From Thermoleophilia bacterium (GTDB lineage: Bacteria; Actinomycetota; Thermoleophilia; BMS3ABIN01), in contig JAUSDE010000132.1 in assembly GCA_030650885.1 (NCBI GenBank), positions 1 through 34,972 of the forward strand: a DNA stretch of 34,972 nt, written 5' to 3'. A program made the position numbers and the translations under genes. Below, one piece after another: positions 26,849 to 34,972 of this stretch (positions within the stretch are counted from its first letter, which is position 1; every line of letters starts with the position of its first letter). Under the pieces are notes generated by a model. That model was not told where the DNA came from. It saw only the letters and a program-made list of their open reading frames with translations, and did no database searches.

Positions 26849-27046
26849 GAATGACTTGGAAGTGCGGGGAAGTTGAGTGCTCCGGAGTGGGGCAAGCCCG
26901 GCGAATTCGGTAAGGCACCGGGCTTTAGTCATGGCCTCTCCTTCTTGCAATTCCGGAGCGGCTATAGCATAATGTCGCCTTGTGTAAAAAGCAAGGAGCG
27001 TCCGGCCCCCTAAAAGGCCGTAGCGCCTGAAAAGCAAGGAATCCTG

Positions 27047-27274
27047 ATGTCACGAGTTTGCACTGTATGCGGCAAGAAGCCCGGCTACGGCAACAACCGC
27101 AGCCACTCCAACCGCGCCACCCGTCGCCGGTTCAACCCGAACCTGCAGAAGATCCGCATCGTCCAGAATGGCTCCCCCACCCGCGCCTATGTCTGCGCCA
27201 AGTGCATCAGCGCCGGCAAAGTGCAGAAGGTCGCGGTCGGCAAGTCCAGCGAGGCCGTCAAGGAAGCAGTCTAG
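27047..27274 (+). CDS. rpmB: 50S ribosomal protein L28
   Basis: [38 protein letters not shown]...[15 protein letters not shown]. Confidence 0.97.
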   Translation: MSRVCTVCGKKPGYGNNRSHSNRATRRRFNPNLQKIRIVQNGSPTRAYVCAKCISAGKVQKVAVGKSSEAVKEAV

Positions 27275-27302
27275 ACAAGAGGCAGAATCATATAAAGTTA
27301 CC

Positions 27303-27327
27303 AAAGCCTCCTCCGGGAGGCTTTTTT
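27303..27327 (+). terminator. Rho-independent terminator after rpmB
   Basis: AAAGCCTCCTCCGGGAGGCTTTTTTA. Confidence 0.85.
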
Positions 27328-27476
27328 ATTTCGTGAAACCTGCTCGTCATAAAGAAATAAGGAGAATCCCCGAGCTCCAAAAGCTACTTATTCGCCTTTC
27401 CAGACCGAATCTTAACTTAGATTACCTGTTATTGCCGGATGTCTTCATGCGGCGCGGTCCAAGTAAAGGGGTTGAG

Positions 27477-27857
27477 ATGGATTCTTCATTTACACTGGGT
27501 GTCGTACCAACTCTTCTGATCAGTCTGGCGGTTTACGTGTACTACGCGTTTTCGCTGATGACGATCGCAAGCAAGACCGACACTGAGAGCGGGTGGATGG
27601 CGTGGGTGCCGATCCTCAACCTGCTGCTCATGTGCAGGGTCGCCGGCAGGCCTGGATGGTGGCTTGTGCTGATGTTGATACCCCTGGTTAACATTGCCGT
27701 CCTGTTGATCGTCTGGATGGGCATCGCCGAGGCGAGAGGCTTCGCCAGCTGGTGGGGCGTCATGATGATCGTCCCGTTCGTCAATGTCATCGTTCCGGGA
27801 TACCTGGCATTCGCTGAAGGACACGGGATATCACACGGGACTCCGATCCATCATTGA
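27477..27857 (+). CDS. Small multi-TM membrane protein, DUF5684-like (paralog 1 of 3)
   Basis: ATG 27477: MDSSFTLGVVPTLLISLAVYVYYAFSLMTIASKTDTESGWMAWVPILNLLL...VPGYLAFAEG. Confidence 0.75.
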   Translation: MDSSFTLGVVPTLLISLAVYVYYAFSLMTIASKTDTESGWMAWVPILNLLLMCRVAGRPGWWLVLMLIPLVNIAVLLIVWMGIAEARGFASWWGVMMIVPFVNVIVPGYLAFAEGHGISHGTPIHH

Positions 27858-28006
27858 GGATCGAGGAGCACGCTGATTGAATCGACATCTCGCTGATCTG
27901 GTATCGCTGCACGGAACACCGTGGCAGACTGAGCGTGACTGAACGGTCGATTAGAACACGAGTACAGAAGGGCAAACGAGCATCGCGAGAATCGCAACAA
28001 GGCAGG

Positions 28007-28036
28007 ATGCGAAACCCCCATTCGGGGGTTTCGCAT
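28007..28036. terminator. Perfect 13-bp hairpin after paralog 1, terminator-like
   Basis: ATGCGAAACCCCC-ATTC-GGGGGTTTCGCAT; no downstream T-tract on the plus strand. Confidence 0.55.
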
Positions 28037-28131
28037 ATCTGATGCAGGTTATTGCCGCCTGACTGCGAAAAGAAGAGTAGCAAAAAGCTTTGCAAACCTT
28101 AATCGTCTTCAATATAAGGAAAGGAGTGCAA

Positions 28132-28479
28132 ATGTCATCTGATATAATTTTTGGTGGAGGACCGGCGCTGATCATCTGGGCCGCGATCTATGCTTATTTC
28201 GCGTTCTCGTTGATGACCATCGCCAACAAGACGGGCACAGAGAATGCCTGGTTCGCGTGGATCCCGATTCTGAATTTTATCCTCATGCTTAACATCGCGG
28301 ATAAACCCATCTGGTGGATCCTTCTGATGTTCATCCCGTTCGTGAATATCGTCATAGCCATCATGATCTGGATGGCGATCGCCGAGGCACGGGGATTCCC
28401 CAACTGGTGGGGTATCCTGCTCATCGTCCCGATCGTCGGCGTTATCGTACCGGGATACCTGGCTTTCGCCGAACCCTAA
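28132..28479 (+). CDS. Small multi-TM membrane protein, DUF5684-like (paralog 2 of 3)
   Basis: ATG 28132 after AAGGAG: MSSDIIFGGGPALIIWAAIYAYFAFSLMTIANKTGTENAWFAWIPILNFILML...VPGYLAFAEP. Confidence 0.8.
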   Translation: MSSDIIFGGGPALIIWAAIYAYFAFSLMTIANKTGTENAWFAWIPILNFILMLNIADKPIWWILLMFIPFVNIVIAIMIWMAIAEARGFPNWWGILLIVPIVGVIVPGYLAFAEP

Positions 28480-28528
28480 GCCGGACAACCGTCACTACGA
28501 CGAAGCCTCTATAAACTACTTGCTTGAA

Positions 28529-28558
28529 CGGAAAAGCCCCCGAATGGGGGCTTTTCCG
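28529..28558. terminator. Perfect 13-bp hairpin after paralog 2, bidirectional terminator-like
   Basis: CGGAAAAGCCCCC-GAAT-GGGGGCTTTTCCG. Confidence 0.7.
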
Positions 28559-28743
28559 CATTCTGCATTAACCAGAGCCGTCCACCAGCATAATCGGGGC
28601 AGCCTACGCCCCGATCACATGTAGTAACCACGTTTATGCTCATTTATCATCCACTTTTGCCGACAGGCGATTAAAGTGTTTTCAACTGATATGTGTCAGT
28701 TCCCACGCTTGTCGAAAAAGTCCAAGAGAAAGGAGCGATCGTC

Positions 28744-29088
28744 ATGAATAATTCTTCCGGAGGTTCTGAATATCTGATTGTCCTTGGGCTATTGCTATAT
28801 GCCTGGCTAACTTACTGCCTCTACAGGATCGCATTGAAGGTAGGCATGGAGAATGCCGGTATTGCCTTCATCCCGTTCTTTAACATGATGTTGATCTGTG
28901 CCATGATTGACAAGCCTGCATGGTACGCAATCCTTTTTTTGGTGCCCGTGATTAATTTTTTCTGGAGCATCATTGTCTGGATGAGGCTCAGCGAGGAAGT
29001 CGGGCATTCGCGCTGGTTGGGGTTTGCGATGATCTTGCCGCTCTTCAATCTGGCAGTACCCGGATACCTCGCTTTTTCCAGGGAATAA
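28744..29088 (+). CDS. Small multi-TM membrane protein, DUF5684-like (paralog 3 of 3)
   Basis: ATG 28744 after AAAGGAG: MNNSSGGSEYLIVLGLLLYAWLTYCLYRIALKVGMENAGIAFIPFFNMMLICAMIDKPAWY...VPGYLAFSRE. Confidence 0.75.
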   Translation: MNNSSGGSEYLIVLGLLLYAWLTYCLYRIALKVGMENAGIAFIPFFNMMLICAMIDKPAWYAILFLVPVINFFWSIIVWMRLSEEVGHSRWLGFAMILPLFNLAVPGYLAFSRE

Positions 29089-29103
29089 ATCGTAAGGAGG
29101 ATT

Positions 29104-29583
29104 ATGAAAGCTTTGATCAAGATTATGCCCGCTCTTGTAACCATCCTGGCGATGGCCACTTTCAGTGTCATCGGTTGCGGTGATGACAGTGACGAGACAT
29201 CTACCACAGTTACCGGGGCCGCATCGACGACGTCTGTGAAGTCGGCCGACGCGGGCGCGACCCTCGATGTCGCGGAACGTGACTCGGGAAGTTCGGTCGC
29301 CCTTAAACCTGGAGCAACGCTTGAAGTCACCCTGAGCAGCAATCCTTCCACAGGCTATCACTGGGTTGTTAGCTCGATCGATACGGGCTCTTTGCAGCAG
29401 GTTGGAGGGGCAGAGTACACGCCCGATCCGGACTCAGAGGGCCTGATCGGCTCCGGTGGCACGGATACTTTCAGGTTCAAGGCAATCTCGCCGGGGGACG
29501 CCACCATCGTGATGGACTACCTGACCCCCGACAACCAGCCGTCAGACACGACGTTCACTATCACGACTAACATTCAAGGTTAA
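29104..29583 (+). CDS. Chagasin-like (MEROPS I42) protease-inhibitor-fold lipoprotein
   Basis: Lipobox-like FSVIGCGDD; chagasin-type motifs NPSTGYHW and GSGGTDTFRFKA; AAGGAGG RBS. Confidence 0.75.
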   Translation: MKALIKIMPALVTILAMATFSVIGCGDDSDETSTTVTGAASTTSVKSADAGATLDVAERDSGSSVALKPGATLEVTLSSNPSTGYHWVVSSIDTGSLQQVGGAEYTPDPDSEGLIGSGGTDTFRFKAISPGDATIVMDYLTPDNQPSDTTFTITTNIQG

Positions 29584-29704
29584 AAAACTGCGTCTTCGAG
29601 GAGATCGTACAGACTCTCAATAGCATGGTTTCGTGGGAAATATAAACGTTGCGAGGCAAAAAGATTCACATCGTCAACGTTCGTGAATCCATATTGGAAA
29701 GCAA

Positions 29705-29738
29705 GAGGCGAAAACCCCCGGACGGGGGTTTTCGCCTC
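29705..29738. terminator. Perfect 15-bp hairpin, bidirectional terminator-like
   Basis: GAGGCGAAAACCCCC-GGAC-GGGGGTTTTCGCCTC. Confidence 0.7.
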
Positions 29739-29771
29739 TAAAACATTCCAGCTGACTGAGCTTACAGCGCT

Positions 29772-30245
29772 TTAAAGCGTCTTGACCAGCTGTGCCATCT
29801 CAATGGCGCCGGCAGCTGCCTGCCAGCCCTTGTTTCCGGCCTTGGTACCGGCCCTCTCGACCGCCTGCTCGATGGAATCGGTGGTGAGCACACCCATGGC
29901 TACGGGAACCTTGGTATCCATAGCTATTTTGGCGATGCCCTTGGAGACCTCACCGGCTACGTAATCGAAATGAGGCGTGCCGCCCCGGATTACCGCGCCG
30001 AGGGCGATGATGGCGTCATATTTGCCGCTCTCTGCCATCTTGGAGGCCACCAGGGGGATCTCGAAAGCCCCGGGGACCCAGGCTACCTCGATGGCGCCCT
30101 TGCCGGAGCCGTGCCTGATTATGCAATCCACGGCGCCGTCCAGCAGGCGCAATGAGATGAACTCGTTGAACCGGGCGATGACGATACCGAACTTCAGGCC
30201 CTTGGCGTCGAGCATCCCCTCATAACTCTTGTATTTTTCTGCCAT
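29772..30245 (-). CDS. ribH: 6,7-dimethyl-8-ribityllumazine synthase
   Basis: [58 protein letters not shown]. Confidence 0.97.
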   Translation of the reverse strand: MAEKYKSYEGMLDAKGLKFGIVIARFNEFISLRLLDGAVDCIIRHGSGKGAIEVAWVPGAFEIPLVASKMAESGKYDAIIALGAVIRGGTPHFDYVAGEVSKGIAKIAMDTKVPVAMGVLTTDSIEQAVERAGTKAGNKGWQAAAGAIEMAQLVKTL

Positions 30246-30313
30246 CAGCTGTTCCTTTCTGTCCAGATTTTCCGGTTCCGGCGGCTCCTTTGTCCGCCGC
30301 GACCCGTGAAGCC

Positions 30314-31600
30314 TTACTCGCTGCTCTTTTCATCTTCTTCCTCGAACCTCAGGTCCTGATGATGCAGGATGTGCCCCATCTTCGCCTTCTTGGTAGACAG
30401 GTACGCGACGTTCTCGCACTGGGGCGGCATCTCGATTGACACTCTTTCCACGATACTGAGACCGTATCCTTCCAGCCCTTTGATCTTCTTGGGGTTGTTG
30501 GTCATCTGGCGGATGGTGGTCAGCCCCAGGTCAACCAGGATCTGAGCGCCGATGCCATAATCGCGCAGGTCGGCGGGAAAGCCGAGCTCCTCATTGGCCT
30601 GGACTGTGTCCATACCCTGCTCCTGCAGCTCGTAGGCGCGTAACTTGTTGAGGATGCCAATGCCGCGTCCTTCCTGCGACATATACAGCAGCACGCCCTT
30701 GCCCTCCTCGTCGATCATGCGCAGTGCATGATTGAGCTGCTCGCCGCAATCGCAGCGCATGGAGTGGAAGACGTCTCCCGTCAGGCATTCGGAATGCACC
30801 CTCACGAGCACGTTCTCAGCGCCGTCAACGTCACCTTTGACCAGGGCCACATGCTCCTCGTTGTCCAGCAGGCTGCGGAAGCCGATGGCGCGGAAGTCGC
30901 CATATCTCGTCGGGAGCCGGGCGTCAGCAACGCGCTGCACCAGCTTCTCGTTCTTGCGCCGGTATTTGATCAGATCGGCCACGGTGACCATCTTGAGGTT
31001 GTGCTTTTTACAGTAGGGAATCAGGTCCGGCACCCTCGACATGGTGCCGTCCTCGTTCATGATCTCGCAGATGACGCCAGCTGGCTCCAGCCCGGCAAGC
31101 CGCGCCAGATCGACGCCGGCCTCAGTCTGGCCGGTGCGCTCCAGCACTCCGCCCGGCTTGGCCCGAAGCGGGAACACGTGGCCTGGCTGTACCAGGTCGG
31201 TGGGCTTTGCGCCGGGCATGATCGCAGTCTGTATCGTATGGGCCCGGTCGGCGGCTGAGATACCGGTGGTCACACCGTGCCGCGCTTCCACAGACACCGT
31301 GAAGGCCGTGCTGAAGGTGGCCTCGTTGTTCTGGACCATCTGAGGAAGATCAAGCTCGATGCACTTCTCGGGGGTCAGGGTCATACAGATGAGCCCGCGC
31401 CCGTACATGGCCATGAAGTTGATGGCGTCCGGTGTGGCGAACTGGGCCGCCATGGTGAGGTCGCCCTCGTTCTCCCTGTCCTCGTCGTCACAGACGACGA
31501 CGATCTTTCCCGCCTTGATGTCCTCTATCGCATCCTCGATACTGCTGAACGGTGAATCCGCTGCTTTTTCTTCCTGTTTTTCTGTATCCTTTTCTCCCAT
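30314..31600 (-). CDS. ribBA: Bifunctional DHBP synthase / GTP cyclohydrolase II
   Basis: [73 protein letters not shown]. Confidence 0.97.
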   Translation of the reverse strand: MGEKDTEKQEEKAADSPFSSIEDAIEDIKAGKIVVVCDDEDRENEGDLTMAAQFATPDAINFMAMYGRGLICMTLTPEKCIELDLPQMVQNNEATFSTAFTVSVEARHGVTTGISAADRAHTIQTAIMPGAKPTDLVQPGHVFPLRAKPGGVLERTGQTEAGVDLARLAGLEPAGVICEIMNEDGTMSRVPDLIPYCKKHNLKMVTVADLIKYRRKNEKLVQRVADARLPTRYGDFRAIGFRSLLDNEEHVALVKGDVDGAENVLVRVHSECLTGDVFHSMRCDCGEQLNHALRMIDEEGKGVLLYMSQEGRGIGILNKLRAYELQEQGMDTVQANEELGFPADLRDYGIGAQILVDLGLTTIRQMTNNPKKIKGLEGYGLSIVERVSIEMPPQCENVAYLSTKKAKMGHILHHQDLRFEEEDEKSSE

Positions 31601-31698
31601 TTTTCCTTCCTGCTCTCTGAGTTGATTTTAAAAACTGCTGCCGGTTCTTTTTGGACTGACTGCGTTGCAGTCCGCCCCGTGAATCGCGCCGCCTGGTT

Positions 31699-32352
31699 CT
31701 ACAAAAAGCCCCCCTCTGCCAGCTTTTCCAGGGTAAGGCCGCCTTCTCCCTGTCCTCCGGGAAGTCCGCCGCGCATGATCCTGTCCACGTACTTGCCTAG
31801 AACATCCGCCTCCAGGTTCACTTTATATCCGACTCCGTTATGGCCGAGTGTCGTGACTTTCACGGTGTGAGGTATCAGCGAGACGCTGAACTGGTCACGA
31901 TCGAGCCGGGCTATCGTCAGGCTGATGCCGTCGATGCCGATCGAACCCTGGGGCAGAAGATAGCGCCGTATCTCTTCCGGCGCTGAAAATGTGTAAAAAA
32001 TAGCATTGCCTTCAGGTCGGATGGAGACGATCTTGCCGGTGGCGTCCACATGGCCGAGCATCAGATGGCCGCCGAGCCGCGACGAGAGAGTCAGCGCCCG
32101 CTCCAGATTGACAATACTGCCACGCTTGAGGTCGCCCAGGTTGGTCTTCCTCAGGGTCTCAGGCATGACATCGGCGGAGAAAGTGCCGCTGCCGAAATCC
32201 CTGGCCGTAAGGCAGACGCCGTTAACGGCAATGGAATCGCCGAGCTGGCATCCCTCCAGGACCCTGTCCGCCTCGACAGTGATGACGCCTGATTCGGAGC
32301 CCATCTCAAGACTGACCAGCTTTCCAAGCTCTTCAACGATACCGGTGAACAT
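31699..32352 (-). CDS. ribE: Riboflavin synthase
   Basis: MFTGIVEELGKL, NGVCLTAR, MPETLRKTNLG, GHLMLGHVDATG, GIDGISLTI. Confidence 0.97.
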   Translation of the reverse strand: MFTGIVEELGKLVSLEMGSESGVITVEADRVLEGCQLGDSIAVNGVCLTARDFGSGTFSADVMPETLRKTNLGDLKRGSIVNLERALTLSSRLGGHLMLGHVDATGKIVSIRPEGNAIFYTFSAPEEIRRYLLPQGSIGIDGISLTIARLDRDQFSVSLIPHTVKVTTLGHNGVGYKVNLEADVLGKYVDRIMRGGLPGGQGEGGLTLEKLAEGGFL

Positions 32353-33477
32353 CTACCATTCCTCCTGAGTGGTATAGGCCGTGATCAGCACATCGTCACC
32401 CACGGCCTTGTGGGTGACACGATAGAGTGGCGTAGCTTCACCGACGAGCCGGAAGCCGCGTCCCTCGACGGGTGTCTTCGCATCTTTGCCGCCGATGAAC
32501 TTCGGCGCTATAAAAGTCATCACCTTGTCGATCGCGCCGGATTCCACGAAAGAAGCCGCCAGGGTCGGCCCGCCTTCGAGCAGCAGGCTGAGCGCGGCGG
32601 ATTCGCGGGAGCCCAGATGAAGCAACGCCTCACCCACATTGACCTGTTTGTCCAGCGTTCCGGTCCTGACGACTTCGACACCGGCATCCTCAAGCGCTTT
32701 GATCTTTTCCGCAGGCGCCGCCTCGGTCACGAAAACTAGTGTCTCCACTTCTCCGGACGTCTTCACCAGCTGGCTTTCCAGAGACAGGCCCGCCCTGGAA
32801 TCGAAGACGACCCTCAGGGGCTGGCTATAGTCACCGGGAATGCGGCATGTGAGCATCGGATCATCTATCTGGGCCGTGCCACTCCCGCAGGCGATGGCGT
32901 CCACCTCGCCCCGGAGCGCGTGAACCAGCGCCCTGCTTTCCTCGCCTGAGATCCATTTGGAATCGCCGGTGGAGGTGGCGATCTTTCCATCCAGGCTCAT
33001 GGCGCTCTTGAATATGACAAAGGGCAGGCCGGTGACCGCGTGCTTGCGAAAAGCTTCATTCTGGGAACGCGCACGTGCTGCAAGCAGGCCATCCAGCACT
33101 TCGACTTCCATTCCGGCCTCGCGCAGCTCTACGAGACCTTTGCCGTTGACCTTGGCTGACGGGTCAAGAGAAGCGACGACTACCCGGGAGATGCCCGAAT
33201 CCATGAGCGCCCGTGTACACGGTCCCGTGCGGCCATGGTGGCAACAGGGCTCGAGTGTGACAAAGATTGTGGCGCCGCTGATATCCCCGGTTGCTGACTT
33301 GATGGCGGCCACCTCGGCGTGGTCTTCGCCGGCGCGTTTGTGATAACCCTCGCCCAGGACTTCCTCACCACGGGCGATAACCGCGCCCACCGTGGGATTA
33401 GGGCTGGTCTTGCCCCTGCCCAGGTCGGCCAGATTGAGAGCCCTCTGCATGAAACTTATGTCGAGTCCGGTAACCAT
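32353..33477 (-). CDS. ribD: Bifunctional diaminohydroxyphosphoribosylaminopyrimidine deaminase / reductase
   Basis: TSPNPTVGAVIARGEEVLGEGYHKRAGEDHAEVAAI, VTLEPCCHHGRTGPCTRAL, MSLDGKIATSTGDSKWISGEESR. Likely start ATG 33477. Confidence 0.96.
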   Translation of the reverse strand: MVTGLDISFMQRALNLADLGRGKTSPNPTVGAVIARGEEVLGEGYHKRAGEDHAEVAAIKSATGDISGATIFVTLEPCCHHGRTGPCTRALMDSGISRVVVASLDPSAKVNGKGLVELREAGMEVEVLDGLLAARARSQNEAFRKHAVTGLPFVIFKSAMSLDGKIATSTGDSKWISGEESRALVHALRGEVDAIACGSGTAQIDDPMLTCRIPGDYSQPLRVVFDSRAGLSLESQLVKTSGEVETLVFVTEAAPAEKIKALEDAGVEVVRTGTLDKQVNVGEALLHLGSRESAALSLLLEGGPTLAASFVESGAIDKVMTFIAPKFIGGKDAKTPVEGRGFRLVGEATPLYRVTHKAVGDDVLITAYTTQEEW

Positions 33478-33668
33478 GTCAGATTGTCTTCCTTTATCGC
33501 CGCCGGCGGCTGCATCTTTAAGCGCAGCTGCGAATAAGATGCAAGCTGCGGCATCCCTGATCACAAACGCGGCAGTTCTGAAAAATCATTTATTCAATGG
33601 AAGGCTTCGGGGGGATCCCGAGGAGGATGACGGCGCCGAATCTCGTCTGCTACCGGGGAGGCCGCCCA

Positions 33669-33699
33669 TAAAAAAATCCCGGGCAGCAACCATCCCGGG
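33669..33699 (-). terminator. Terminator hairpin between the FMN riboswitch and ribD
   Basis: Minus strand CCCGGGATGGTTGCTGCCCGGGATTTTTTTA. Confidence 0.8.
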
Positions 33700-33719
33700 G
33701 GCACACACGCGCTTTCAAG

Positions 33720-33831
<112 letters not shown>

Positions 33832-33927
33832 AATGCTGATAAACAGCTATTCAGTTTTTACGGCCGGCATCGCAAGCCGCACAAAAAAATAATAACAGAA
33901 AGATGGGGGAAGATTCCAGAGCCTGGT

Positions 33928-34617
33928 TTATCTGGCCGCCCTGGCAGCCATGGCAGCCATAAGCCCGCGTGCCGCGTCGGCCTGGTCTTTGGCTCCGAAT
34001 ACCGCCGAGCCAGCCACAAACAGGTTGGCGCCTGTGTCCAGAACTGCGTCTATGGTGTCAGCAGCAACGCCGCCGTCTACCTCGAGCCCCACTTCCGGCG
34101 GCAACAGTTGCCGCGCACGCGCTATCTTTGGCAGCACTGATGAAATAAATTTTTGTCCGCTGAATCCTGGGTTAACGGTCATCATCAGGGCGAAATCGAT
34201 GTCGCCGGTGACCTCCTGAAGCACGTTCAGCGGTGTAGCCGGGTTCAGTGAAACGCCCGCCTTGCAGCCGGCAGCCCTGATCTGGGACAGGGTCATGTGC
34301 AGATGGGTGCAGGCCTCGGCATGGACGCAGATCCAGTCCGAACCCGCTTTGGCGAAATCTTCGATGTAGCGTTCCGGGGCGTCGATCATCAGATGTACGT
34401 CGAGGACGCCGCCGGCCTCATGCACCAGATCGCGGATGCCATCGATGACCACCGGCCCGATAGTGATGTTGGGAACGAACTGACCGTCCATGACGTCGAC
34501 ATGGATGACTCTGACACCGGCGTCCATAACCCGCTTTATGTCCTCACCCAGGCGCGAGAAATCAGCCGAGAGGATCGACGGGGCAAGCTGATAAGTTGTG
34601 ATCAGGTCTTCGCTCAC
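33928..34617 (-). CDS. rpe: Ribulose-phosphate 3-epimerase
   Basis: LAPSILSADFSRLGEDIKRV, HVDVMDGQFVPNITIGP, DVHLMIDAPERYI, MTVNPGFSGQKFI, EVDGGV. Confidence 0.97.
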   Translation of the reverse strand: MSEDLITTYQLAPSILSADFSRLGEDIKRVMDAGVRVIHVDVMDGQFVPNITIGPVVIDGIRDLVHEAGGVLDVHLMIDAPERYIEDFAKAGSDWICVHAEACTHLHMTLSQIRAAGCKAGVSLNPATPLNVLQEVTGDIDFALMMTVNPGFSGQKFISSVLPKIARARQLLPPEVGLEVDGGVAADTIDAVLDTGANLFVAGSAVFGAKDQADAARGLMAAMAARAAR

Positions 34618-34671
34618 GGGGGTGATTCTAGCATAACGCCGACACGAGAGCTCCCTGCTCCGGTTTTGCTG

Positions 34672-34950
34672 TCAGGGCAGTCTGGCCGTATCATTCTTGA
34701 CCTCAGTAAGCGTATCGTTGATTTTAAAAATCACGATCAGCATCTCGGCATATAACCTGACTCCGATAGGACCAAGGATGATTATGGCCAGACCCGGTCC
34801 CAGGCCGTTTTTTTGCGTCATGGTGACGATGCCGCCGATGATGACACCAGCGACGCCAACCCAGAACAAAACCTGGATAAGAATCGGCATCAGCATACGG
34901 TCAAAAGTCAGATATCCCTTCAGCTTTCCGTCGCTCATTCTGATCTCCAT
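34672..34950 (-). CDS. Small two-TM membrane protein (DUF4282-like)
   Basis: LTFDRMLMPILIQVLFWVGVAGVIIGGIVTM...ILGPIGVRLYAEMLIVIFKINDTL. Confidence 0.7.
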   Translation of the reverse strand: MEIRMSDGKLKGYLTFDRMLMPILIQVLFWVGVAGVIIGGIVTMTQKNGLGPGLAIIILGPIGVRLYAEMLIVIFKINDTLTEVKNDTARLP

Positions 34951-34972
34951 TCCTTGATTTATATTTCCTTTA

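Noticed and set aside
25520-26854. 444-aa plus-strand ORF
   Set aside because: Antisense to recG; no recognisable domain.

Overview
This 35-kb window looks like a GC-rich bacterial chromosome, probably actinobacterial by gene content (inferred, not tested). Most of it is housekeeping: trpF-trpB-trpA, two phosphofructokinases, a DHH/CBS/poly(A)-polymerase-type tRNA nucleotidyltransferase, rpmF-yceD, coaD-rsmD-recG, rpmB, and ribD-ribE-ribBA-ribH behind an FMN riboswitch, then rpe. Positions 1-7555 (minus) are one open reading frame of at least 2,518 codons that runs off the left edge, so the ORF track missed it. It encodes a secreted protein with three NosD-like beta-helix modules and at least 21 Ig-like repeats of about 94 aa. 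The strongest unusual signals are: (1) a probable selenoprotein at 15052-15399 (+), where an in-frame UGA is followed by a hairpin fitting the bacterial SECIS rules, directly downstream of a ThiI/MnmA-like PP-loop ATPase; (2) an apparent stand-alone structured ncRNA gene at about 21645-21878 (+) with its own promoter and terminator; (3) the giant protein's higher-order repeat structure and a C8-loop hairpin in its leader; (4) three tandem small membrane-protein paralogs, each followed by a near-identical perfect hairpin, ending in a chagasin-like lipoprotein; (5) a probable N-terminal frameshift in the L,D-transpeptidase gene. All calls come from reading the sequence; no database search was possible.
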